NCBI GenBank assembly: GCA_002286855.1
Contig: NRSV01000026.1
Location: 196,553-260,552, forward strand
Length of the DNA: 64,000 bases
Direction of reading: 5' to 3'
Source of the DNA: Bipolaris cookei
Taxonomy: Eukaryota; Ascomycota; Dothideomycetes; Pleosporales; Pleosporaceae
Shown: piece after piece, positions 1-12,736 of the stretch
How positions within the stretch are numbered: the stretch's first letter is position 1
Layout: each line of letters opens with the position of its first letter
Notes under the pieces: generated by a model
Seen by the model: the letters and a program-made list of their open reading frames with translations, nothing else
The model's database searches: none
Told to the model about the DNA's origin: nothing
Program-made: the position numbers and the translations under genes

Positions 1-3000
1 TTGCCACGAGCCAGTCCTTCACTTTCGGTATTGTCACTGGCAATCGTAGAGGCAGAGTCTCTGCTCTTGTGACCCCGACGATGTGATGAGCTACCACGAG
101 ACTCTCGAAGCGTACGGTGTAAGCTTCTTTTCTGTCTAGTATGTGATCTAGGCGAGCCTGCCAAAGCGGCAAGTGCTTGTTCGCCGTCGGACTCAATGCC
201 AGCTTCTGGTCGAGTTGTGCCCGTTGGTGATACCTCTGATAGCTTGTAGTCCAATTCTTCCGCCTCGCCGGGAGGTGGAGTGGCATACTGCGACCCGTTC
301 TCAGAGCCGGACTCCGAATCCGAATCCGCTGTGCCGTCACCTGTGGTCGATATAGAAGGCCGGTGACCAGCGACATAAGATGGAGATCGTGTAGAAGAGC
401 TTGCGAATGAACTTCGGCGGTCCGATGTCGTGGGGCTCGTCGATATCGGAGCTATATGGAAATGAGCAGACGGATCATTTGGACTGGATTGCCGAGATGT
501 TTCTGGTGGCGTCTTGAACGCTTCATCCCCACCGAATTCTGTATCCCTGGAGGACTTGGTCCCTGGCCGGCCCGACAAGCCAGGAGACAATGGAGGCGAC
601 TTGTTTCCGCTGGTGAGTGAGCTGGTTTTTGAAGTCAATCTTGCCAGACTATTGACTTTGGAGCCTCGGTGAGATTGCTGAGGGGAAATCTGTGGCTGAT
701 AGATTTCTGAAGGTCGATCGGTCTGTGCTTGTCTGTCGATACCCCCTTGCCTTTCATCTTCGAGTTCCTGGGCCAAGATGTCACGGTGGCATTTCATCCG
801 CCAAATCTCGATACGGGTCCACTTCAACTTAGCTGACAAGCGCCCTGCAGCATGGATAATAAGCTCCCTCGTCTTTGGTTGAATAGGCGCAAGAATCTGA
901 AGATGTCTAGCATCTCTCAAGCGTGCTTCCAACTCTTTGATAGCCGAGGTCAGCTTGTCCTCGGATTCGGATATGCGCACCTGCATGAGGTCTTTTCGGG
1001 CGTTCATCATTTGCTGTGCAAACTGGCTGTCAATCTTTCCACTTTGAACCGACACCTCGCCACTGGACGTTGGTATCGTCCTGGTTGAATGCGAAGACTC
1101 TAGACGCCTCATGCCCCGGTTCCTCTGTCCTTCGTACAAGCCACCAATCATGCCTCTGGAGCGAACACCAAGAGTCTCGAATGCGGCAGTATAGTTTAGC
1201 ACACCCAGCCACTCATTCAAGTCCTTCTCGCTATCAGCTAAAAACGTTTCCTCTCCGGCCTTTGAAAACATGACGAAAGCATGCTTGTGTTTCTTGTAAG
1301 TGTTGTCGACCAGCGCAACAGCACCATCCATCGGTATGATGTGATCTTGTTTGAAGTCTGGCAGGGCTGGCTGGAACACTACGGGGCCGGCTTCACCGCG
1401 TTTCAGATGTTGCTCATGTTGGCTCATTAGGCTCCTCGTCCATGTAGAATTGCGGAATAAGGACAACCCCGACCGTGTGAGCACAGCACCCCATTCTTGC
1501 CACGGTGAGCGTGCCTTCTTCTTTTTCGTGTCCTTTCGCCATAAGATCCCAACTTTGGTTACGGGCATTTCTACAATTCCAACTGAGGTACCGAGCGGGT
1601 TTTCCTGGGCTGCTTCTGACATAAAAGCCTCCGGCCTTGATCTGGAAGACACAATCTGGATTACACCGTACCTTGAAAACAGCTTGTAGATGTTCTTTGT
1701 ATCTAGTGTTGCCGCGGTTCCGGTATAGTTGTAGGGGTCGTCCAATTGCATCACGTCTCGAATAGTGGGACGAAGCGCGTCAAGTTTACCCTCAAAAATC
1801 AAGGTGTACGGGTCGATGGGCTCTTTCGCCGCCTTTCTCGCGGGATCATTCATTGATCCCTTGAGTACAGCTGTTCTCTTGCTTTTCTTCGAAGTAATGT
1901 TCTTCAGGTCAACCTCATCGTCAATATGGATAAAAGGGGTGTAGACGATGTTGTCGTAGAAGCAGCCCAAGACATCAGCTGATACGCCTTCACAAGACGA
2001 ATTCTTGATGTAGTCTGGCCTCTGCATTTTTCTTTTGTTGTTCTTGTTGAAGACGTCAGTGTGGAGAATGATGATGGAGAAGGATATAAAGTATGCTTTG
2101 TCTGCGGTGCGTTAGAAGCGTGAACATATCCTATGGCCAGAATAGTATTACCTGTATTGATGTAAATGCCGGGGTTGCACTCATGATATCGGTCAGCGAA
2201 GCCCTGAAGAACACGGTCAATCTGCTGCGCCTCCCTAGGCAGCTCGACCTGCATGAGCAACTTGCGAATGGCCATATCAATGGGATCACCGAAGAAAGCA
2301 AACTTGCGCATGTAGCTTCGCAATACCGCAAGCAAAAAGGGGTCATCAGTCTTGCTGAGGTAGCTGGCGACAACGCTTTTGTCAAAATCGTTTGCTTCGA
2401 TTCGTTCCAAATATCTTCCCGGGGTCTCGCCCTCTTCGCGTTCCGGTAGGATCAATGTTTCTCGGCTAATGTTCATTGAGTTTTGATGAGAAGACAAAGC
2501 AGAGTTTCCTAAGAAGCCGTGAGCAGACGTGCCATGTCGGGGCGAATGTGGCTCAGAGTTCTGACGAAATCTCAACCCGAGGCCAAAAAGATTGCTGAAG
2601 CTACTTCTTCCAGCAGTCGATATTGAAGTCCTGCCACTGGGACCTCCGGGTGGTGTGGGAGATCCAGCGTCCTCGGATCGCGCGTCTAATGAGCCCATTG
2701 TCGATGAGCGTCCTCGGAGCCCTAAGCGAGTAGCACCATTGTTGTTTCCCGAAGAGTGGGCCGAGCGAGACGATCTGTACGAATCGTTCCGAAGGAGAGT
2801 GCCTGAACCGGGTGAGGCCAAATTTAAAGAACCAGCAGCTAGAGCAACTTGCGATGCAAGAGGGATTGGCGGCGTTTGTGCCCCTGAATCCCCATGGTTG
2901 ACACGGCGCGCAGTCAGTGGCGGACTTCCTGGTGGTGAGTGGTGATTCGAGGCCGAACTCCTTGCGCCGGTCGAGGCACGTGGGGTGGCAGGTGCGGTGT

Positions 3001-3944
3001 CGGGGAACTGTGGAGGCTCGACCTTTACGGGGAGGGGAAATAACGATGCCCGTTGCTTCCGGCGGCCAAAGGTGAAGCGGCTGGTACCCGTCCGGGCCGG
3101 GTGGCTGGGTCGTTGGGGGTTTTCGAAGGAGACATGACCGCCGGAGCTTCCGTCTGACCTTGAGGATTCGGATGCTCTGGTTGCCGGAGGGGCCAAAGAG
3201 TTTGTGCTTTCGACCGATTCACGTGGGTCGGCAAGCACTTCTGGAAGACGCTGCCTGCACGGTAGCGGTTGCTCGTTTTGGTCGTCGTGAACATTGCCAT
3301 TGCCCTTTCCAAAGCCGAGGGGTCGCCGCTTCCGCTCCATGGACTTGCGCAACGTGGTGGGCTTGTCGGCTAGGCTAGGGTCGAAAGAGCGTCGTCGCAG
3401 CGCGAGTTGCTGCATGCGGCTCCTCTTGGGCGTGGGCTTGGCATAGTCTTCGTGGTCCGTCACGGTGGGTGCGGTAGTGATGATGGCGGGCGCTATTACG
3501 AGTCCTACGTCAGTACAAGGTATGCGAAGACTGGCGGTACTGGTACATACTCGCGGGGGTTGCAGGCACAGCAGGGACGGGCGGAGCGTTGTCCTGGTCA
3601 TGGTCATGGTGGCCGGCCTGCTCCTTTGCCCTAGCGGAGAGCTGCGAGTCCGAGGCATGGCGGAAGCGCATTAGGCTGAAGCGCCTGGTGTTGGGCGTGT
3701 GCTCCTGTACAGGCGGAGAAGGTGGGGAGTCAACGTCGTGGCCGGTTGAGGGCCACGCCATGTCGGACGAAGTTGGACGGTAACCATCTTCCGAGACTGC
3801 GATGCGAGTAGGGTCGAGGTTGTCGGTGGACTTTGCAAAGTGCGAGTCCTTGTCGGCGCGTCTGAAGAGGCCCGCCGGGTCGAGGGTGCTCCGCCGCTTG
3901 AGGTCTCGTTCGCTGCGGTTCGGGCGGAGAGAGCGCAGAGGCAT
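1..3944 (-). CDS. Sec7-domain Arf guanine-nucleotide exchange factor with PH domain (Syt1-like), 3' end missing
   Basis: This is an Arf-family GEF, expected to load GTP on Arf GTPases at Golgi or endosomal membranes. The ATG at 3944 has an in-frame TAG just upstream. Predicted introns are 3505-3550 (GTATGT donor, CTGACGTAG acceptor) and 2102-2151; both keep the frame. The N-terminal ~490 residues are Ser/Pro-rich and look disordered. The Sec7 domain then runs from about residue 510, with the glutamic finger E556 in the ELPREAQ motif. Intron 2 is followed by the LHTDVFNKNNKRKM signature. A PH-like segment (CDS around 1.2-1.6 kb) follows, then another Ser-rich tail. The frame stays open to base 1, so at least 1,280 residues are present and the C-terminus lies outside the window. 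Domain order fits the fungal Syt1 group; assignment to a named yeast orthologue is inference. Confidence 0.88.
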
Positions 3945-4574
3945 GGCTGCTCGCGCCGACTAGCAGCTCATGAAGGCAGGAATTGCGTCACGATGCGGCA
4001 CATGGCACAGCAGAGAGGAAGGCAGGCAGGGGGCGTGGCCGTGGCCGTGGATGTGGACGAGTGTTTACGGGGTACGTGTTGACTTGTGTAGGGGGGTGAG
4101 CAGCAGTGCGGTAAGGCTGAGTGAGAGGGAGCGATGCTGGGATGGGCGGGTCAGAGACTGGGCACGATGATACACGCGTAGCCGGACTCGGGCAGAGGGG
4201 CAGCCGACGTCACTGGAGCGGGCTTTTTTCTGGGACTGTAGGTAAGTAATCTGTATAGGGGGGTGTGGACGAAGGGGCGCCAGGCCGGAGGGCATCCGCT
4301 GTCTCCAGGCACTGGCGGGCGCACTGGTACTCTTTGTGCAGCGCGCGGTGGAGAGGCCGCCAGTACCAGCCACACACGCACAAATGCACACGCGCAAGCC
4401 ACACTGATCCGCTCTCAGCCACATCTGCCACGTTCTGCCCCGGCATCCGAACCGGCCGACGGATGGGCCAGACACTACGTTGACACTAGACCACTAGATA
4501 CCCTTCTTTTCTCCGCCCAACGCGACGTCACCCCTCGCAGCTCGTAGCCTGGCCAGCGACACTGCTCCCTCGCC
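3945..4574. promoter_or_regulatory. Divergent intergenic region between the Sec7 gene and ECM14
   Basis: This 630-bp GC-rich region separates two genes transcribed away from each other, so it should hold both promoters. Several short open frames cross it but none resembles a protein. No clear TATA box was found. Confidence 0.5.
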
Positions 4575-6278
4575 ATGCGCCGGCCCACGCTTGCTGTGCT
4601 GAGCCTGTTGTGCCTCTCGCCCTCCTTGACCCTCGCCGCCCCGCACGACACGACATCGCCGCTCCAGTACGATACCGAAGGCACCTACGCCTCGGCCCAC
4701 AACGTGTCACCACGACCATGGCGCCGCCTGTCCGACGCCATCATCCGTAGGATATGGGCCCTGCCCCCCGACCAGAAGCGCCTACATAGTGACAATCAAA
4801 CTCCTGCAGCAGCCAGTTCATTGGGCTCCGGCCTGGCCGCCCAGTATGGCGACGACATTGTGTTGAGATTCAAGATCCGCACCGCTGATGAGGCGACTGC
4901 ACTGGCAAAGGCCGTCGACATCCTCTTCCTTGACATTTGGGAATTCAATCAGGATTGGGCCGACGTGCGCATCGCAAAAGACGTCCTGCCTTCCCTCCTC
5001 GACCTGCTCCCGCCGTCGCTCCACCATGCTCACGAACCACTGCTACAGGACCTGGGCCTCGCACAGGCAATATTGAATTCATACCCATCTCCTGCCTCTG
5101 CCCCATCCCACCATGACGACCGCTTTTCCCCGAATCTCCGCCCATCTCCGCGGGCCGGCAAAGGCCATGTCTTCTTCCAGGACTACCAGCCCCTGTCCGT
5201 CATCAATCCGTGGATGAGCCTCATGGCCTCCATGTTTACTACCCACGTCCGCCGCATCAATGTTGGCGTCAGCTACCAAGGTCGCGAAATGCCCGCCCTG
5301 CGTGTTGGTGTGCACCCTACCAACGACGATGAGCCATCGCAGCCGAGAAAGACCATTCTTGTCACAGGTGGTATACATGCCCGTGAGTGGATATCGACTA
5401 GCACCGTCAACTACCTTGCCTGGAGCTTCATCAATGCCTACGGAAAGGACCGCGAGATGACGCGATTGTTGGAAGAATTCGACTTTGTATTCATCCCAAC
5501 CTTGAACCCAGACGGCTACGTCTTCACATGGGAGACGGACCGTCTGTGGCGCAAGAATCGCCAACCCACCAGACTGCGTTTCTGCAATGGTGTAGACCTC
5601 GATCGCAGCTATCCGTACATGTGGGATGGTGAATCGGCACAGTCAAGCCCCTGCAGTGAATCTTTCCCTGGTGATGCACCATTCGACGGCGTGGAATCCG
5701 CACGCTTCGCTGCATGGGCGAGAAATGAGACTGAAAACAACAATGTCGAGTTTGTGGGTTTCCTGGATCTGCACTCATACTCACAACAGATTTTGTATCC
5801 GTATAGCTACTCTTGCCATGAAGAGCCACCTGCTATTGAGGACCTTGAGGAGCTCGCCATGGGCCTGGCCAAGGCTATCCGCGTCTCCCGCAAAGGCCAG
5901 ACATACAAGGTGACATCTGCATGTGAAGGCAATGTGGCCTTCTTCCACGAAAAGAAGAAAATCTTTCCGCGCATCGAGTCGGCTGGCGGTAGCGCGCTCG
6001 ACTTCTTCTACAATGAGATGAAAGTAAAATATTCTTACCAGGTCAAGCTCAGAGACACAGGCAGTTATGGGTTCTTGCTACCTAAGGAGAACATTATCCC
6101 AACAGGAGAGGAGATGCTGGATGCGCTTTTGTACTTTGGGCGCTATCTGCTCGGTGAGGTTGGCATTGCTCAGCAAGGCAATGAGGCCAAGGTGGCCAAG
6201 TCGGAAGAAGACTGGGTTGTATCAAAGGATGGTAATGTCGGTGGCCTTGAGACTGCGTCTGAGATCACGGAGTTGTAA
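4575..6278 (+). CDS. ECM14: Inactive metallocarboxypeptidase-like protein Ecm14 (M14 family)
   Basis: This intronless 567-residue secreted protein of the M14 family is linked in yeast to cell-wall biogenesis. A signal peptide covers about residues 1-21. An M14 propeptide-like segment (about 95-165) precedes the carboxypeptidase domain (about 205-540). Zinc ligands are intact: HAREW gives H268 and E271, and DLHSYSQ gives H400. The general-base glutamate, which active carboxypeptidases carry in the ELRDTG motif, is replaced by lysine (K491 in [11 protein letters not shown]). This substitution marks the Ecm14 group, which is regarded as pseudopeptidases, so a folded zinc-binding but non-hydrolysing protein is expected. 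The start is an ATG followed directly by a good signal sequence. An AATAAA lies 22 bp past the stop. Confidence 0.93.
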   Translation: MRRPTLAVLSLLCLSPSLTLAAPHDTTSPLQYDTEGTYASAHNVSPRPWRRLSDAIIRRIWALPPDQKRLHSDNQTPAAASSLGSGLAAQYGDDIVLRFKIRTADEATALAKAVDILFLDIWEFNQDWADVRIAKDVLPSLLDLLPPSLHHAHEPLLQDLGLAQAILNSYPSPASAPSHHDDRFSPNLRPSPRAGKGHVFFQDYQPLSVINPWMSLMASMFTTHVRRINVGVSYQGREMPALRVGVHPTNDDEPSQPRKTILVTGGIHAREWISTSTVNYLAWSFINAYGKDREMTRLLEEFDFVFIPTLNPDGYVFTWETDRLWRKNRQPTRLRFCNGVDLDRSYPYMWDGESAQSSPCSESFPGDAPFDGVESARFAAWARNETENNNVEFVGFLDLHSYSQQILYPYSYSCHEEPPAIEDLEELAMGLAKAIRVSRKGQTYKVTSACEGNVAFFHEKKKIFPRIESAGGSALDFFYNEMKVKYSYQVKLRDTGSYGFLLPKENIIPTGEEMLDALLYFGRYLLGEVGIAQQGNEAKVAKSEEDWVVSKDGNVGGLETASEITEL

Positions 6279-6300
6279 TTTACGTTCATGTGTTGTACTC

Positions 6301-6306
6301 AATAAA
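6301..6306 (+). terminator. AATAAA polyadenylation-type signal after ECM14
   Basis: A canonical AATAAA hexamer starts 23 bases after the ECM14 stop codon in an otherwise mixed-composition 3' region. It is a plausible positioning element for mRNA 3'-end formation. Fungal signals are degenerate, so this is suggestive only. Confidence 0.4.
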
Positions 6307-6858
6307 ATTAGTTTTTACGCATCGCACACACCTAATCTTCTAATATGTGCGTGTGTTGCGTGAACTCGATGCGGCTCTTTTCGCAAAGCAAAACATTGAA
6401 AAAGCCTGTTGCGGTAAACTGCGGGCCATGTGCAATCATACTTGACCACTTCGAGCCGACGCGTATCATTGCGCAATGCTCGTGCAGATGCGGGGATGGT
6501 GATAATGACGACCTGCTTGCTCTGGATACATCGCAGGCGCATGAAACATCGGATACAAGCAAGCCACAGAGCGTTCAAGATGGCGCCCGGGGTCCTGTTG
6601 GTTTTTATCAACGGTCCTGCATGTAGCGGTCGTTCACTTTGCACGTGGACCCCGTCCGTGCAGTTAGGCGAAAGCTAAGATCCTTACAACGTCATGGCTT
6701 CAAAGTCTCAGTGAAGCAACAGCTTCCGCGTCTGCCACCGTCATTTTGGCGCTGCCGACACCCGGAATCCGCCATTGTACCATTGTCGTCCTCCGTCGTA
6801 ATTCACTCTTCCACTACTGACCATCGATTTGACGTGAAACACGAAAAAATAGCCCGTC
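6307..6858. other. Intergenic region ECM14 - RMD1-like gene
   Basis: About 550 bp between two same-strand genes. It presumably carries the ECM14 3' UTR and the promoter of the DUF155 gene. Open frames on both strands are short and unrecognisable. Confidence 0.5.
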
Positions 6859-8465
6859 ATGGCATCACAAGCTACGGAAACGACTCCCTTGGTGTCGTCA
6901 ATGTCGAGCTCAAGTCGAGCAACACCCCATAAGCCTCAGCGCACCGTCACTTTCAACCCGACCGTCCTATCGACCAGCCCCAAACCCTCCTCGCCTCGCT
7001 CGTTGTCCCACGGCGCGTCCTCTTCGGGTCATGCTGCCACGACTCAAGGCGGGCAGCCAATGCTGTCGACCTTGAACAGCAAGCTGCGGAGGAGAAACAG
7101 TTCAGGCGCTCCTGCTCGGATACCTCCTGCGCCGGTACCCAAGATTGGTCCGCAAAGAACGACGAGGACGGCGCAGAAACTGAAGCTCCTCCCCGATCCG
7201 GCTGCCGATGAAGCCGAAGACGAGGAGAGTGGACGCGACGTATATGTGCAATACACGCGCATCAAAGACCCCACCGCAAGAAGAGATGCTGCCAGGCTTG
7301 GAAAAGCAGACAGAGAACGGTTACCCAGAGTGACGGCATATTGCACTGCTGCTTCCTACAAACTTGACGAGATGATGCGATTTCTAAAGGGAAAGCAGAA
7401 GATAAGAGGCGCCTTGCCCAAGCGTTTTGACGAGTGTATATACTCACCGTACAGTTACGGTTCAACAAAGGGCCCAGAGGAGATTAGCAGCACTGCCGTA
7501 TTGGGTGACTATCCAGAAAGACCGAGGAGGTTTTCAGACAGCGCAATTGAAGTAGAACACGAGAACGAGCGGAGGAGACAGGACATTATCGACTTACATG
7601 ATGGCGGTGATGTGCCCGACATTACCAACGAGCAAGCCGTGGGCCAGAGACGTCCATCCATCACCCATGCCGATTCCGACCCCCCAATGGACACACCTGA
7701 TTTCGATACGCGCGTACATACACCAGAAGTCTTTCTTTTCGAATACGGAACTGTTGTCTTATGGGGCATGACGCTCCAAGAAGAGAAAAAATTCCTCAAG
7801 GAGATTGCAAAGTTCGAGGTGGACAAGCTTGGCAAGGATGAGATTGAGACGGAAGAATTCAATTTCTACTACACACGCGAATACCAGGCCCGGATATACA
7901 ACGACTTCATCAGTTTGCGTGACAAGAAAAACTACATGATTAAGCTCGCCATCAGTCACGGACTATCTCAGAGTGTCAAGACGTCGCTATTCGAAGACTT
8001 GGTGGACAACACGATTGACGAGACCAAGGACATCCCAGCCGAGATTGCGAGCTCGGGAAAGATCAATCTCAACAAGAAACAGATCAACATGCAGATTGGA
8101 GAGCTGTTCATTCTCCGCATTAGTATACATTTGCAAGGATCTGTTCTCGATGCGCCGGAGCTCATGTGGGCGGAGCCACAACTGGACCCGGTCTACCAGG
8201 CGGTGAGAAGCTATTTGGAAATGGATCAGCGCGTCAGTCTCTTGACCGAAAGGCTGAACGTCATTGGTGATTTGCTTGCTGTGCTGAAGGATCAGCTGAC
8301 TGTAACACATGTAAGTTGGGCTTTTGCCGCCCATGTCTTGGAGACCAGCTTGGCTAACGAGGAACACAGGGTGAATTACTTGAGTGGATTGTAATTATTC
8401 TGATTTTCGCCGAGGTTCTCGTTGCCGCCATCAACATTTTTGTTGACCTGCACGCTGCGGACTAA
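6859..8465 (+). CDS. DUF155 / RMD1-family protein (required for meiotic nuclear division 1-like)
   Basis: Two exons, 6859-8310 and 8370-8465, are joined by a 59-bp intron with a GTAAGT donor and CACAG acceptor, giving 515 residues. The first ~110 residues are Ser/Pro-rich. A Rmd1/DUF155 domain follows (about 165-484), recognisable from the FLFEYGTVVLWG motif, the EEFNFYY stretch and the late segment with LTERLNVIGDLL. Splicing replaces a false in-frame tail with a C-terminal hydrophobic helix (WIVIILIFAEVLVAAINIF) ending in HAAD, so the protein is probably tail-anchored. The family includes yeast Rmd1/Rmd8 and the mitochondrial RMND1 of animals. No mitochondrial presequence is obvious here. 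Function is inferred from family only. Confidence 0.9.
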
Positions 8466-9086
8466 GTTATTGGCATTACTTTTCTTTTTCCCCGCGGTGT
8501 ACGATAGTCGGCTTGCTGATCCGCATAACGGGCGTTCGGGGCACAGTTGAATGGGTCTATGGCATGGCGTTGTAAGTGATTGGTGTCGAATATATGTTTT
8601 AGCTAGCTATTTAAGCAGACGCCAATAGGGTGGTTTGGAGGGTTTCTTTTCTTCTTCCTTTCTTCCTTTCTTCTTTTACAATAGCAGCTGTTTGGGCCAA
8701 TGGAATAATGTTTCGTCATGGTTTTAGTGGTGACTTGGCTGAGAGTGGCTGGTTTGACGAGGACGAGGTTAATGTCATCGCTACTCGTTGTACAGAACAC
8801 GTTTTCCAATGCGAGACGAGACTGGCGAGCGCTCTCTTGTGGAAACGCGCTGTCATGGAGGAGAAACGTGGGTAGCATTAGCAAGTGGCACAGCAATGCA
8901 TGCTTACTTTCTTAGGCGGCGCTGATATTGTTACAGTATCAATCTAATTGACTAGGGCGGCGGAGCAGGTCGTCTCCGCCCGCTGAACCCTGTCCGGCGC
9001 CCCATCTTTCCACATGAGACCCTTTTGAGCATTTCACCGCATGCCGTCGCCCTCCACCCATACAGTGCCCCAATGAGCCGTCCCAG
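8466..9086. other. Intergenic region with a 35-bp pyrimidine tract
   Basis: About 620 bp between the DUF155 gene and PIK1. A nearly pure T/C run covers 8643-8677. A short upstream ORF (ATG at 9073, stop at 9088-9090) overlaps the PIK1 start. Other open frames look spurious. Confidence 0.5.
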
Positions 9087-12000
9087 ATGAGTTGGAATCT
9101 GCTAGAGCGCTTTATAGAATCTGAGCACTTCAACCAAGATCCGAGCCTCGCAGTAGCATACCTTGCGTGAGTGGCCACCTCTCCTCCGAGCGCAGCGGCC
9201 CTCTGCCGCCGATTGCCTCCCCTCTCACTTGCTGTTTACTGACGCATGTATGCGAATGCACACAGCCGGTATGCAGACCACGTCGGAATCCACTATGTGC
9301 TCTGTTCCAAGCTGCGCCAGTTCGCCTACGAGGAGCTCGAGTTCTTCCTGCCGCAGTACGTCGCCTGCGCCACACCACAACCCGCCGACGGCATGAACAG
9401 CTAGCTTACATACGCGGGGCACCACAGGCTATGTCACCTCCTCATCAGCATCGACAATGAGTCCATGGCCCTCGAGGAGTTCATAATCGACTTGTGCGAG
9501 GAGTCGGTCAACGGCGCGCTTCTGGTAGGGCTTCCGGATACCGTGTCTTGTTAGTCTGGTGCTCCTTGTGCTAATTCATGCCCTGCAGACCTTTTGGCTC
9601 TTCCAGACATATCTCCACGACCTCGCAAGCGCTCCAAACTCGGTCGCTTTCAAAACCTGCAGGAGAATCTACAATCGTGTGCAGCGCATCGTCTTTGGCT
9701 CTGCCGAGCCCTCGCGGAGAGAGAAGATTAAGGAGAATGTATTGCCTGTTAGCGTCCTATCGAGCCTGGTTCTTGCAAGCATAGCGGCGCCATTCCTACC
9801 AGCTCATGCCGGGCCACTAGCTATTGCGCAGGCGCGAAAGCCGAGACCCGTCGAGGACATCATCTCCGATAACGTGCAGACGGCCAAGGTGGGAAGGAGC
9901 AAGACGGTCACAGGAGGATCGCCAAGGACCAAGCAAAAGAGGGCAATTCAGCAACAGCAACTTTCAGATCCCGAGGACGGACGGACAGGCCGGTCAACGT
10001 CGCAGCGCCCCCGCGACCCCAAGGACTTGAGGAAACAGGCCATCCGAGCGCCCCCTGCCCAGCGCGCACCATCAGCCTCACAACGACCGTCGCTGTTGTC
10101 TGTAGCACCTGAAGCCCGCCTTAGCTCGTCCTCGCTACCAGAATTTCGAGATGCAGGCTCCTCTTCTCCCCTCCCTACGCCCCCGGCAACCGCTGGCCTA
10201 GGACCGAGTCCGCTCCATCTTGGTCCTCGCAAACATTTGGCACACCCACCAAGACCTCTCTCGCCCACAGCACTGACCCGCGCACAGAAAGTTCGGCTAC
10301 TGCGATCCAATTATTTCCGGAACGAAACCCAATTCCTGAGCGCTCTTGAGGATATTTCAAATCGTTTGGTTGTCGTGCCGAAGCCTGCGCGATTGAGTGC
10401 TCTCAGAGCAGAGTTGGCATTGATAGCCCAAGACTTACCCGCTGAAGTTGATATACCGCTATTATCACCCCCGACCCTGAAAGATGGAATCCCTTCGCAG
10501 AGCCAACACCATCGAATAGTGCGAATAAATCCCGCCGAAGCTACCAGTCTCAACAGTGCGGAGCGAGTACCATATCTGCTCATGGTGGAGGTGCTAGAAG
10601 AAGACTTTGATTTTGATCCAGACACGGAACAAAACCAGAAACTTCTCGAACAGCTTATGTTGGAAAAAGGCACTTCAAGACGGCGGCTCTTTGACATCAC
10701 CAACGCTGACTACCTTACATCATACGACCGCACTCCACCAAATGGATCAGACAGTGTGTTCGAGCCTGTCACGGGTGACCTCGGTAGCACCTCACTCATC
10801 AAGGACACGGATGAGACAGATATCGCCTCAGGACTAGCACGAGTGACCATGCCTGTTGCAGCGTCTAATAGCAAAGCGACAGCACCAAGGTCCTCGAGTG
10901 GAGCCAATACCCTATCATCCGTGGCCACCATGTCCACACCACGGACGTCCGATTCGCAGATCAGTAGGTCAGTCAGTCCTATCCCCAGCAGAAGAATGAC
11001 AATCCCTGCAAACATGAACCGAGCAAGCCAGACCGTCGACCAGCCAGACTTTTCTGCTCTTGCAACCCACATGCGTACTGCTGCTCAGATGCTAGCACAA
11101 CTGGAAGCAAGTGGTGCAAAGAGGCCAAAGGGCGAAGTAGCAGCAATCAAGGCCAAGATTATTGCAAGCATGCAAAGCCTGGAAGAACAAAATTTCCTTA
11201 ACGAAGATCAGGGCCCTACTTTTGATTCTATCATGGCAGAGGCAGATCCAACGGCAATCGCGGGAGAACCGGGAGAACCGGAAGAAATTGATGAAGCCTT
11301 GGTGGTCACGCCCAACTCGGGTGCAGGTGCTGCTCGTATGGAAAACGATCTTAAGACTGGTGGTATGCGACGAAAAGGTGACAGAGACGATCCCAGCGCT
11401 GCAACTTTTGGAGAAGAATGGAGCGCAAAGCGAGAGCGTATACGGCGATCCTCGCCATACGGTCATATGAAGAACTGGGACTTGATCAGCGTCATTGTCA
11501 AGACCGGCGCGGATCTACGGCAGGAGGCATTTGCCTGTCAACTCATTGAGGTTTGCGCCAAGATCTGGGAAGAAGCCGAGGTGCCGGTCTGGACGAAGCG
11601 TATGCGCATCCTCGTTACCGGCGAGTCCTGCGGTCTCATAGAAACGATTACGAACGGCGTCTCGCTACACTCCCTCAAGCGAAGCTTGACACTTGCTAGT
11701 ATAGCAGCAGGCACCAATCCTCGAAAGCGCATCGCAACACTCAAGGACCATTGGCTTAAGACATTTGGGGAACCCGATTCTGAAGCCTACATTGCAGGCG
11801 TAGCAGCCTTTGGTCGCTCCCTAGCGGCATACAGCATCATATGTTACGTACTACAGCTCAAGGATCGTCACAACGGCAACCTACTCATTGACAATATGGG
11901 CCACATCATTCATATTGACTTTGGTTTTATGCTTTCCAACTCACCTGGCTCTATGGGCTTTGAAGCTGCGCCTTTCAAATTGACACAAGACTATGTCGAC

Positions 12001-12367
12001 GTCCTTGGTGGAATCGGGTCGCCTGCATTTGAAGAGTTCAAGACACTATGCAAGAAGGCGTTTCAAGCACTTAGGAAAGACGCTGAGAGGTTAATCATGC
12101 TGGTTGACCTGATGAGCAAGCACAGCAGTATGCCATGTTTTGCTGCCGGCGCGGCTAGTGTAACAAACAGTTTACGGGCAAGGCTCATGCTGCATCTGAG
12201 TAGAGAAGAGGCAGAAAGCTTTGTTGAGGAGCTTGTTGCAAAGAGTGTGGGAAGTTACTATACCCGGCTGTAAGTTTATGACAAGTACTATTTTTTGCAT
12301 AAGGACCGCTGCTAACATGAATCGCAGTTATGATACGTTTCAGTACCGCACGCAAGGCATATACTGA
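9087..12367 (+). CDS. PIK1: Phosphatidylinositol 4-kinase Pik1
   Basis: Type III PI 4-kinase that makes PI4P at the Golgi and in the nucleus for secretion. Predicted exons are 9087-9166, 9266-9355, 9428-9524, 9589-12269 and 12328-12367; every junction keeps phase and the product is 995 residues. The first three short exons encode the helical lipid-kinase-unique region, with a conserved FFLPQLCHLLIS stretch across a junction. A long low-complexity linker follows. The PI3/4-kinase catalytic domain fills about residues 690-990, with the catalytic-loop motif KDRHNGN (D848) and the metal-binding DFGF (D866). The last intron splits the extreme C-terminus, so the terminal YDTFQYRTQGIY matches the usual end of Pik1 proteins. 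The start ATG overlaps the stop of a five-codon upstream ORF. Confidence 0.93.
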
Positions 12368-12736
12368 GTTATACTCCCGCGGTATTTACTTGAGCGAGCT
12401 TGTGTGCTATTTGGAGACATCTGCGAGGGCATTCGAGCACAAGCATTGCATTTCCTCGTTCTTCTTCCATCATCTCCTTAATCATTTCTAGAACTGGTTT
12501 GCACACCATGGAGAGCGAGAGGCATGCTTAGCTTTTCCTCTCTTGGATAGAAGAAGTAGAGACGGAGGCTTTATCATATGCTCAAGAATATATGTTTTTT
12601 TCTTCTCGGACGAAGAGTCGATGTGTATATTTGGTAGTCTTTCAATGAGATGACATATACAATAACAACAACGGTACTAGTATCAACTCTGCAACGTAGC
12701 TGTAAAACCTAAAATGAAGAAACAACGTCGAAAAGA
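12368..12736. other. Convergent intergenic region PIK1 / small GNK-repeat gene
   Basis: This 369-bp region between two gene ends should carry both 3' UTRs. No coding frame is supported. Confidence 0.5.

Noticed and set aside
1904..2090. Apparent continuation of the Sec7 frame past intron 2
   Set aside because: The read-through frame loses the conserved LHTDVFNKNNKRKM motif, which is restored only by splicing 2102-2151.
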